From Clostridium saccharobutylicum DSM 13864 (GTDB taxonomy: Bacteria; Bacillota; Clostridia; Clostridiales; Clostridiaceae): a stretch of DNA of 64,000 nucleotides. The notes beneath the pieces were generated by a model that worked only from the letters and a program-made list of their open reading frames with translations, did no database searches and had not been told where the DNA came from. Positions 1 through 9,700 of the stretch are shown piece by piece. The first letter of the stretch is position 1, and the number at the start of each line of letters is the position of its first letter. Location of the stretch: the NCBI RefSeq assembly GCF_000473995.1, contig NC_022571.1:911501-975500 (forward strand). The letters are read 5' to 3'. The position numbers and the translations under genes are program-made.

Positions 1-44
1 ATTTTCCAGAAGGAAAACTAATGGCATTTTATCCAAAAGAGTAA
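1..44 (+). CDS. C-terminal end of an unidentified gene (partial)
   Basis: The frame that begins at base 3 reads FPEGKLMAFYPKE and stops at 42-44. The short peptide looks protein-like, but nothing upstream is visible and the family cannot be named. It precedes orphan toxin and immunity genes, so it may be the end of another immunity protein. That is only inferred from position. Confidence 0.3.
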   Translation, partial: FPEGKLMAFYPKE

Positions 45-150
45 TAGCATAATCTTACTGAAAAATAAAGGTAAAACTAGATGCAAAATAATATTATTAT
101 AGTTAATATAAAATTAAACTATGGTATTAATATATAAATATAAGTAAATA

Positions 151-180
151 CTCACTGCATAATTATTATTATGCAGTGAG
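151..180. terminator. Perfect inverted repeat, possible terminator
   Basis: A 13-base arm CTCACTGCATAAT is followed by a 4-base loop and its exact complement. There is no strong T-run, so it is either a weak terminator or just a hairpin between the truncated gene at the left edge and the toxin fragment. The rest of 45-378 shows no gene. Confidence 0.4.
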
Positions 181-378
181 ACTGTATACAAGAAAAATAA
201 AGGACGAATCCAATATATGCTGAAATAGTGTCTATTGGATTTTTCTATTATAGTAATAAAGCAATTTGACTAAAACTACGCCCTTGTGATCAAACTCAGT
301 AATACCAACAGTTTTGAACAAGTCAAATACATCATAATTGTGTCCTAGAGACATCCTAATAATGATGAAGCAAAGAAA

Positions 379-843
379 ATGGGAAGTGGAAGGGGGAAAT
401 ATTTAAGAGAGAAGTTTAATAAAAGGAGAGCTGAAGGTAAAACGGGAGTAAGTGATGTTGCAGACGAAGTAACAAGGACAACAGGTCAGAACTCAGCTGA
501 ACTTTCTAGAAATTTATCAAGAGAAGGTAGACCAGTTGGAAATGGCGAAGTTGCTGCACATATTGTTGCTTCTACAGAAGAAAAAAGACAATGGGCAAAA
601 GTTGCTGATTCAAGAAAAATATTGGATAAGTATGGGGTAAACATAAATGATGCAGCCAATGGAATACCTTTAGCTCATCCACGTCCACACAATATAACAC
701 ATAGAGCAGGATTCCATGAAATGGTTAATACTCGTTTGACATCAGTTGTTAATAATATGACATCTTTAAACTATGGTAGAAAAGCTATTAGAAGTGCGTT
801 AAGAAAAGAAATTCGTAAAATAGGTAGAGAAACTTTGAAATAA
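379..843 (+). CDS. Orphan C-terminal AHH nuclease toxin of an RHS-type polymorphic toxin
   Basis: The 154-residue product looks like the toxic tip of a large RHS/polymorphic toxin without its delivery body. The middle carries EVAAHIVAS, then RKILDKYGVNINDAANGIPL and a histidine-rich stretch (LAHPRPHNITHRAGFH). This is the layout of the AHH clade of HNH/endonuclease-VII nucleases. The reading frame stays open upstream to a TAG at 346-348, giving RHPNNDEAKK before the Met, and no ribosome binding site precedes the ATG. I read it as a displaced cassette rather than an independently translated gene. It is followed after 14 bases by a DUF4303 gene, a normal toxin/immunity order. The nuclease call is good; whether it is expressed is unknown. 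Confidence 0.65.
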   Translation: MGSGRGKYLREKFNKRRAEGKTGVSDVADEVTRTTGQNSAELSRNLSREGRPVGNGEVAAHIVASTEEKRQWAKVADSRKILDKYGVNINDAANGIPLAHPRPHNITHRAGFHEMVNTRLTSVVNNMTSLNYGRKAIRSALRKEIRKIGRETLK

Positions 844-857
844 TTGGAGGAATTGAA

Positions 858-1400
858 ATGAAATTAAAAGTGGATTTAGAAATGGTGAAAGCTATTGAAA
901 ATGCAACTAGAAATGCATACAAATCTTTATTTAGTAAATATAAAGAAAGTTTTTACTATTGTTCTCTTATCACAGATGGAGGAGCTCACTGTCCAATATT
1001 ATCAGCTTGGTCATATGAAGCTTTAGAGCGTATGAGTTTAAATGAAAAAGATCCAATTGACGCTAAATATTATTTGAAATGGTCTTATGCTGATTCACCT
1101 TACTTTGCATATGGAGAAGAGTATTTTGGTGAAGTTAAAGAAATCTTTAACAGAATACCAATGTCACTGACTAATGACGAAGAATATATGAATGAGTATG
1201 AAATACGACTTAATTCTATGGAAAAGGCTATAGCAAATTTAGATAAAGAAGGTTTATTTGGTGTTGGAAATCAAAGATTAAATATTGTTATAAATGCTGA
1301 GGTAATGCCGCCTGACTACAGCAATACAGAAAGAGCATTAAGGTTAAATCCTAGAGAAGCTCTTAATGAATGGCTTGAAGAAATTGCAGAAGAGGAATAG
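858..1400 (+). CDS. DUF4303-type immunity protein
   Basis: The product is 180 residues, soluble and acidic, with no signal peptide. Its N-terminal half (a helix, then YYCSLITDGGAHCPILSAWSYEALERM) resembles the DUF4303 family, often encoded beside polymorphic toxins as immunity proteins. A strong GGAGG lies 8 bases before the ATG. It begins 14 bases after the AHH toxin fragment, so it is probably the cognate inhibitor retained after the toxin body was lost. The DUF4303 assignment is from remembered family features; immunity is inferred from the neighbour. Confidence 0.65.
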   Translation: MKLKVDLEMVKAIENATRNAYKSLFSKYKESFYYCSLITDGGAHCPILSAWSYEALERMSLNEKDPIDAKYYLKWSYADSPYFAYGEEYFGEVKEIFNRIPMSLTNDEEYMNEYEIRLNSMEKAIANLDKEGLFGVGNQRLNIVINAEVMPPDYSNTERALRLNPREALNEWLEEIAEEE

Positions 1401-1448
1401 TTTGTTGGTTGAAATAAATTATTTGCCTAAAGAAAGATTAAATTAGAT

Positions 1449-1675
1449 GTGAGCAAATGTTGTAAATTTGTAATTACTACAAAAGCAGAAAATATCACTA
1501 CAGCTATAAGTTTTACACATGAATTGAGATTGGGGAAATTCATTAAATTAGGTCTTAATGGAGATATGTTCTTTATTAAGAACTTTCTTCTTACCCTGCT
1601 AAGCGTAGAACATCTGAGGTTAATCAGTGTTTGGTGAACCAATTTTATCCAGAAGTGAGGAAGCAAAATGAATGA
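1449..1675 (+). pseudogene. Decayed second toxin-tip remnant
   Basis: Two short frames look like pieces of one coding region. The first (1449-1637) ends in KLGLNGDMFFIKNF. The second, another frame, opens after a TAA at about 1577-1579 and reads SYPAKRRTSEVNQCLVNQFY and on to a TGA at 1673-1675. The second has the composition of a toxin C-terminus and overlaps the start of the next gene by 8 bases, a common toxin/immunity junction. A frameshift near 1575-1580 would join them. I do not recognise the family and confidence is low. Confidence 0.3.
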
Positions 1676-2012
1676 AATTTTTATTAAAAGCATTTATAAA
1701 AGCATAGTAGAAGAAAATACACATCTATATAAAAATCTATTCGATAATACAAGTATAGATAAGGCAAGTGATGAGTATTGGAAAAAATCATTAAAACTGT
1801 ATAATAGTTTATCAGAAGAAAATAGAGAGGTTCTGATTAATATAATTCAACAAACAATGATAGATACGATCTCCAATATGCTAGGTATAATTGATGGAAG
1901 TAGTACACTTAGTGGAGGTGATGCTGAACCAAAGTTGTATTTAGATGATACTGATACTGATGGTGAGTTACAAGACTTATTTTTAGCTTATGTCGAAGAT
2001 ATTGAGGAATAG
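1668..2012 (+). CDS. Small acidic protein, putative immunity protein
   Basis: The product is 114 residues, helical and strongly acidic at the C-terminus, with no membrane segment or signal peptide. GAGG lies 8 bases before the ATG. I do not recognise a named domain. It directly follows and overlaps a decayed toxin-tip frame and lies between a toxin/immunity pair and an RHS core fragment, so an immunity role is the simplest guess. This rests on context only. Confidence 0.5.
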   Translation: MNEIFIKSIYKSIVEENTHLYKNLFDNTSIDKASDEYWKKSLKLYNSLSEENREVLINIIQQTMIDTISNMLGIIDGSSTLSGGDAEPKLYLDDTDTDGELQDLFLAYVEDIEE

Positions 2013-2090
2013 GAAATATGACATATTAATAGATATAAAATAAAGAGTTAGTTAGAATATGTTAACATTAATTAAGTTGAATTTATAAAT

Positions 2091-2136
2091 AAGACTGGCT
2101 AACATTGAACGATTATTTTAGTGTTAGTCTTTTTAG
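2091..2136 (+). terminator. Rho-independent terminator candidate
   Basis: Arms built on AAGACT..CTAACA and TGTTAG..TCTTTTT bracket an AT-rich loop, with a T-run after the right arm. It would end transcription of the small immunity-like gene. Confidence 0.5.
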
Positions 2137-2171
2137 TGTGTCCAGCGCAAGGTGGGATCTGAAGGAAGTCA

Positions 2172-3146
2172 GTGGCAAAGCCTTGGTCTGAGGTACACGA
2201 ATTACATTATGATGGTGATGGCAATGTACGAAGCTTAGTTACATATCTTCAAGTGGTGAAGTTTTACTATAATTACGCTTATGACCTAAAGGGCAACAGG
2301 CTTCAAAAAGCAAGTTCGAATCATAAGAATTTCTATAGTTATGATTCAATGAACCGCATTGTTGATTCAAGTTATGATGATAGGCATGAGAGTTTTACTT
2401 ATGATAAAGTAGGAAGTAGATTAACTAAGACTACAAATGATATTACTGAAAAGTATATTTATAATGCAAAAAACCAATTAAAGGAATTACACAATAATCT
2501 TGGCATAAATTATTTTACTTATGATAAGCAAGGAAATACAATAAAAGAAGAGACTTCAACTGGAAATAATATCTTTGAGTATAATACTTTAAATCAACAA
2601 GTAAAGGCTATAACTAAAGAGGGAAATACTTTAGTAAGTAGATATGATACTGAAGGACTAAGAGCTGAGATTGAAGAGAATGAAAATTTAACTAAATTTA
2701 TTTTCCATAAGGATAATGTTTTAGTTGAGACTGATAAAGATTATAATGTTGTTTCTAGGTTTACTAGAGGATATGAGGTTGTTGCTGCTGATATTGTAGA
2801 TTCAGATGGAGATTTAAATTCAGAAGTAGGCTTTAAATTAAGTAGGCACTATTACACTGTTGATGAGCAAGGTAGCACGATATTTATTACTGATAAAAAT
2901 CAGCAAATTAAAAACGAGTATTATTATGATGCTTTTGGTAGTATGCTTGAGTCAAAAGAAGAAGTTCATAATAGGATAACTTATACTGGACAGCAGTTTG
3001 ATGGTGCTACTGGACAGTATTATTTGAGAGCTAGATTTTATAATCCAGTTATAGCTAGATTTACTCAGGAAGATACTTATAGAGGCGATAGATTAAACTT
3101 TGAGATTGATTTAGAAATTCATTATAAGAAAAAGGAGAATCATTAA
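2172..3146 (+). pseudogene. RHS core fragment lacking N-terminus and toxin tip
   Basis: The 324-residue frame carries repeated YD-type motifs (YAYDLKGNR, FTYDKVGSR, FTYDKQGN, EYNTLNQQ). It then has the RHS core ending: YYDAFGSML, YTGQQFDGATGQYYLRARFYNPVIARFTQEDTY. Full RHS proteins of this kind exceed 1000 residues and continue after this core into a toxin domain. Here the frame opens just after a TGA (2160-2162) with a GTG and no proper ribosome binding site. It runs out 20 residues after the core (RGDRLNFEIDLEIHYKKKENH region), without a toxin. This is the broken shaft of the system whose toxin tips lie at 379-1675, in the wrong order for a single intact gene. Confidence 0.8.
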
Positions 3147-3185
3147 AATTTAATCTAGATATAACTCAGAATTGAGCAAGAGCAT

Positions 3186-3207
3186 ATTGGTCTGCTCAAT
3201 ATGCTTG
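3186..3207. terminator. Hairpin after RHS fragment
   Basis: AGCATATTG and CAATATGCT arms flank a short loop. No T-run follows. It is a possible 3'-end structure of the RHS fragment. Confidence 0.3.
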
Positions 3208-3356
3208 AACATGACCACTTGGTATCAAGATCAGTAGCATTTTTAGTAATTTAAAAAGTGTACCGAATTCAGAAAATTTTCACTGTAAATGAAACTTCAT
3301 TTTTGTTAAACTATTAATGGAAATGAGGTTTTATAATTGAGAAAAAGTTACTCATA

Positions 3357-3406
3357 AAAAAGTCAGGAATTTTTAATCAGAAAATGATTAGAAGTCCTGG
3401 CTTTTG
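3357..3406. terminator. Nested hairpin, terminator-like
   Basis: Outer arms AAAGTCAGGA and TCCTGGCTTTT enclose a second small stem (TTAATCA / TGATTA). The right arm ends in TTTT. It separates the RHS remnant from the NRPS. The remainder of 3147-3690 is AT-rich and I see no gene in it. Confidence 0.45.
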
Positions 3407-3660
3407 TGCGTTTATGTACAAGGGCAAGGAAAAAATGGAGCAATGGGAAAGGCTTATATGAGTCCTTAAAAAATAGATTTTTTAATATATTTTTGTATGA
3501 AATTTTAATTAGAAGAATACCTGCAATTCTGTAGAAATCAGCACCTTGAAAGAAAATAGTAATTTTAATAAATTATTCAAAATGTTTAACATAATTTGTA
3601 TAGATTTCTAGTTTGTTAAAAATTGTTATAGATATATGTGAAATGTTTTGATGGAGTGCT

Positions 3661-3676
3661 AGTATATCAATATACT
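3661..3676. promoter_or_regulatory. Palindrome upstream of NRPS promoter
   Basis: AGTATATCAATATACT is a dyad (AGTATA / TATACT) ending 15 bases before the proposed -35 box. It could be a regulator binding site for the NRPS gene. No regulator gene adjoins it. Confidence 0.35.
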
Positions 3677-3691
3677 CTTAAAATATGGGAA

Positions 3692-3721
3692 TTGAGAATA
3701 AAATTGGTTCCGAATTATAAT
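3692..3721 (+). promoter_or_regulatory. Putative NRPS promoter
   Basis: TTGAGA, an 18-base spacer and TATAAT lie 37 bases before the NRPS ATG. The ribosome binding site GGGAGG follows at about 3744. This is the best promoter match in the gap. Confidence 0.5.
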
Positions 3722-3758
3722 GTATTTAGAAAAATAATATATTGGGAGGTGTTTCTTT

Positions 3759-6700
3759 ATGAACAATGTTAATGAAAAGTTTGAAATAACTCATCTACAA
3801 AAGAGAATTTGGTATAATGAGGTATTGTTTCCTAATACGTCAATGAATAATATTGTATCCAAAATTAATATAGGTAGTAATTTAGATGTTAAATTATTAG
3901 AGAAAACAATAAATATAATTATCAAAAAAAATGATTCATTAAGATTAAAATTTTGTGAAGAGGAGGGGAAACTATATGAATATGTGGATGAATATAAATA
4001 CATTAATATACCTTTCTTAGATTTTTCATTATACAATGATAAGGCTGAAAGAAAACTTGATGAATTTTGTATAAATGAAGGAAAGAAAACTTTATATAAA
4101 CAAAATGAATTATTATTCAAGTTCTATCTTTATAAGACTAATAATGAAGGAATGGGAGTGTGTTTTTTTATACATAATCTTGTTTTTGATGGAATGTCTT
4201 GCAATCTATTAATTAAACAACTTTCTAATATATATCAGCAATTATGCAATAATAAAATTGCTGACTCTAATCTTGAAAATTCATATATAGATCTTATATA
4301 TGATGAAAAAGAATATCTAAATTCAGAAGAGTTCAAAAAGAATAAGCAATTCTGGAATAAAAAATTCTCAAATTTAAATGTAAATTCTATATATATAAAT
4401 CCCAAAAGTATTAAATCAAAAACAAAGTCATATTTGTTGAATAGTAAGATAAGTGATAAGCTTAAAAAATTTTTGAAGGAGTACAATATTTCCTTAAATA
4501 AATTTTTCATTTCTATTTCCAGTATATATATGAGCAGAATATTGAATGATAATGATATAACACTTGCTGTAGCCTGTTTTAATACGAGAAATGAACGTAA
4601 TAGGAAAACTATAGGTATGCTTACAGGAATTATGCCTTTAAGAATAAATTTAGAAGATAATATTACATTTAATGAATTTTTAAATTATTTAAATTATGAG
4701 CTTAAAAGCTGCTATGATAATCAAAAATATCCGTATGATTTATTAGTACAGGACTTAGAATTAAAGAAAAAGGGAGTTGACTCTTTATTTAAATTTTGTG
4801 TGAATTATTATCAGATTGAAAGTTATTCCTTAAAAAATCCTTATGAGATTAGTATTGATAATAAAATTTTTCCTCAAGAATATACAAATACCCAATTGCA
4901 TATTTTTATTAAAGAATTTAAAAAAAATGGAAATATTGAATTAGAAATTCAGTACAAAATAGAAGATTATACTGAACAGCAAATTATACAAATGTTTAAT
5001 GGTATGGAGTCCATTGCAAAGCAGATTATTAAGAATTCTAATATAAAAATTGCAGAAATACAGATAATCTCTGAAGAAGAGAAAAATCTTATATTAAATG
5101 AATTTAATAATACAAAAAGAAAATATGCTGAGAATAAAACAATAAAAGAATTATTTGAAGAAATAGCTGGAAATTCACAAAATAAGATAGCGATTGTATC
5201 AAATGGACAGTATCTAACTTATGAAGAATTAAATGAAAGAGCTAATCAGCTTGGTAATTTACTGATAAAAAAGGGAGTAAACAAAGAAGATATTATCCCA
5301 ATATTATGCGATAGAAGTATAGATACAATAATTGGTATGCTGGCTATTATAAAAAGTGGAGCTGCCTATTTGCCAATAGATGAAGAGTATCCAGAAGCAA
5401 GAATAGAGTATATGCTTAAAGATAGTAATAGCAAGATGCTTTTAGTAAAAAAACATCAGATAGAAAAAGTGAATTTAGAGAAAATAAATATACAATTAAT
5501 AGATTTGAATAGCAAAGAAATATTTAGCGAAAGTAAAGAAAATATTCATAATATAAATTCAGTTAAAGATTTAGTATATGTAATTTATACATCCGGCTCA
5601 ACTGGAAATCCTAAAGGTGTATGCTTAGAAAATAGAAATTTAGTAAAGCTCGTAAATAATCCTGATTATATTGAAATTAAGGACAATGATAAAATTCTTC
5701 AATCTGGATCTTTGTCTTTTGATGCATCTGTATTTCAAATTTGGATTGCACTGCTTAATGGAGCTGCATTACACTTAGAAGATAAAGCCTTAATAATTAA
5801 TGATACAGCATTAGAAACTTACATTGCTCATAACAAAATAACAATAATGCTTATGCCTACTCCATTATTTAATCAATATAGTGAGAGCAATGTAGCAATA
5901 TTTAAAGGATTAAAGTATTTAGTTGTAGGCGGAGATGTCATATCAAGTAAACAGATAAGCAAAATAACTCAAGTATATAAAAATTTAAAAATTCTTAATG
6001 CATATGGACCAACAGAAAATGCAGTAATTTCTACAGTATATGAAGTCAAGGATAATTGGGATGAAAACATGGCAGTACCTATAGGAATGCCAATATCAAA
6101 TTCAACCGCTTATATAATGGATAAAAATATGAATCTTCTTCCAATAGGGGTTCCAGGAGAATTATGTGTAGGTGGAGATGGAATTGCAAGGGGATATTTA
6201 AATAGAGAAGAGCTTACAAAGGAAAAATTTATAGAAAATCCCTATGTAAAAGGAGAAAGAATATATAGAACTGGTGATCTTGCAAAATGGCTGCCAGATG
6301 GGAATATACAGTTTATAGGAAGAATAGATTATCAAGTAAAGATTAATGGCTTTAGAATAGAACTACAAGAAATTGAAGCACAATTATTAAAATATTCAAA
6401 AATAAAAGAAGCAGTTGTAGTGGATAAAAAGGATGAAGGTGGGAATAAGTATTTATGTGCATATGTTGTAAGTAAAGAAAAAGTTTGTTCAAAAGAAATA
6501 AAGGATTTTTTAAAAAAGGAAATTCCAAATTACATGATTCCTTCACACATAATGCAGCTTAAAAGTATGCCTGTTAATTCTAATGGAAAAGTTGAAAGAA
6601 GAGCACTGCCAATCCCTGATTTATCACAAAGTGATGTTGAATTTATAAAGCCTAGAAATGAAGTCGAACTAAAACTTAACAATATTTGGCGCCAAATATT

Positions 6701-9700
6701 TACTATGAAAGAGATATCCATAAAAGATAATTTCTTTGATATAGGAGGAAATTCATTAACGGCCGTAAATTTAGTTTCTAGAATTTATAAAGAATTCAAG
6801 AGGAGAATTGTTGTTACAGATGTATTTAATAAGCCTACAATAGAAGAATTAGCAGAATATTTAAATGTTATGTCAGTAGAGGAAACTTTTAATTTTAATG
6901 AAATTGAGAAAGTAGAGGAAAAAGAGTATTATGAAGCATCAGCAGTGCAAAAGAGAATATATGCAATAAATCAAACAAATTTAAATAGCACAAACTATAA
7001 TATACCTATTGCATATTTAATAAAAGGTGATTTTGATAATGGACGCTTAGACAAAGCAATTTATGAATTAATAAATAGGCATGAATCGTTAAGGACAAGT
7101 TTTCATGTGTTCGATGAAAATATATATCAAAAAGTTCATAAAAAAGTGGACTTTAAAGTTGAGCATATAAAAATAAATAGTAATTTCAATGATGATAAAA
7201 TTAAAATCGAAAATTTTATAAAGCCATTTGATTTGGGTAAAGCACCACTTATCCATGTTAACCTTATTAAATTTAATGATGTAGCGATATTACTCATAGA
7301 TATACATCACATAGTTTCAGATGGAGTTTCAATGAGTATAATAACAAAAGAATTATCTTCATTATATAATGGAGAAAATCTCTGCATGCCTAAAGTTCAA
7401 TATAAAGATTTTTCAAATTGGCAAAATAATTTATATAAAAATGGGTTATTAGATGTTCAGGAAAAATATTGGCTTAATATGTTTAAAGGAGAGATTCCTA
7501 AATTAAATATGCCTTTAGATTATAAGAAGATATCAAATGAAAGTTCTAAAGGAGACCTGTTAACCTTTGAAATAGATGGAGCATTAACTTTAAAAATAAA
7601 CAAAGTTATAGCTAGTTTTGGGGTAACAAAGTTCATGTTTTATATGGCAGCATACAATGTACTTTTATATAAGTATACTGGCCAAGATGATTTAATAATA
7701 GGAACTCCAGCAGCAGGAAGAACTTCCGAAGAGTTAAAAGATACAGTAGGAATGTTTGTTAATACATTACCATTAAGAAATAAAATAAATAAGAATAGTA
7801 GTTTTAGGGATTTCTTAAAGGAAGTTAAGGAAAATTCCTTAAAAGCATTTGAAAATCAAAACTATGATCTTAAGAATATAATTGAAAAATTAAATATAAA
7901 AAAAGTATCGCTCTTTGATGTAGTTTTATCTTTTCAAAATATAAATATTGAGAATTTAAGGTTAGAGGATACAGAAATATCAGAATATAAGTTGAAAAGT
8001 AACGTGGCAAAGTTTCCTATTTCTATGATACTAAAAGAGAATAAGGACAAAATATCAGGTGAATTAGAATATAAAACAGAATTATATAAAAAAGAAACAA
8101 TAGAAAGTTTTATACGAAATTATATTAATATCATTGAAAGAGTTCTCGAAGATTTAGATAAGCCTATTGATAATTTTGATATGTTATCTAATGGGGAGAA
8201 AAATTTAATATTAAATACATTTAACAGTACAAAAAGAGCTTATGCTGATAATAAAACAATAAAGGAGCTATTTGAAGAACAAGTAGAAAATTCACAAGGT
8301 AAAATTGCACTTGTATCAAATGGACAATATTTGACTTATAAAGAATTAAATGAAAGAGCAAATCAGCTTGGTAATATATTACTGAAAAAAGGAGTAAATA
8401 AAGAAGACATTATCCCAATATTATGTGATAGAAGTATAGATACAATAATTGGCATGCTCGCTATAATAAAAAGTGGAGCTGCATATCTGCCAATAGATGA
8501 AGATTATCCTGAGGCAAGAATAAGATATATGCTTGGGGACAGTAGAAGCAAGATAATATTAATTAAAAAACATCAATTAGATAAAGTTAACTTAGAAAAA
8601 ATAAATATACAATTAATAGATTTAAATAGTAAAGAAATATTTAAAGAAAGTAAAGAAAATCTTCTGAGCGTAAATTCAGTTACAGATTTGGTATATGTGA
8701 TTTATACATCAGGTTCAACTGGAAATCCTAAAGGAGTATGCTTAGAAAATAGAAATTTAGTAAAACTCGTAAATAATCCTGATTATATTAAAATTAAGGA
8801 TAATGATAAAATTCTTCAATCTGGATCCTTGTCTTTTGATGCATCTGTATTTCAAATTTGGATTGCACTGCTTAATGGAGCTGCATTACACTTAGAAGAT
8901 AAAGCCTTAATAATTAATGATACAGCATTAGAAACTTACATTGATCATAACAAAATAACAATAATGCTTATGCCTACTCCATTATTTAATGAATACAGTG
9001 AAAGCAATGTAGCAATATTTAAAGGATTAAAGTATTTAGTTGTAGGAGGAGATGTCATATCAAGTAAACAGGTAAGCAAAATAACTCAAATATATAAAAA
9101 TTTAAAAATTCTAAATGCATATGGACCAACAGAAAATGCAGTGATTTCTACAGTATATGAAGTTAAGGATAATTGGGATGAAAATATGACAGTACCTATA
9201 GGAATGCCGATATCTAATTCAACTGCTTATATAATGGATAAAAATAAGAATCTTCTTCCAGTAGGGGTTCCTGGAGAACTATGTGTAGGTGGAGATGGAA
9301 TTGCGAGAGGGTATTTAAATAGAGAAGAGCTTACAAAAGAAAAATTTATAGAAAATCCATACGTTAGGGGCGAAAAAATATATAAAACTGGTGATCTTGC
9401 AAAATGGATGCCAGATGGAAATATACAATTTATGGGCAGAATTGATTATCAGGTAAAAATTAATGGCTTTAGAATAGAGATGCAGGAAATTGAAGAAGAA
9501 TTATTAAAATATTCAAAAGTAAAAGAAGCAATAGTAGTGGACAAGAAGGATGACAGTGGAAATAAATATTTATGTGCATATGTTGTAAGCAAAGAAAAAG
9601 TTTCTCAAAAGGAAATAAAGGAGTTCTTGAAAAAAGAATTTCCAAGTTATATGATTCCTTCTCATATAATGCAGCTTGAAAGTATGCCTGTTAATTCCAA

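Noticed and set aside
1427-1693. Minus-strand open frame opposite the toxin remnant
   Set aside because: No ribosome binding site, and it covers the start of the plus-strand gene at 1668; a shadow frame.
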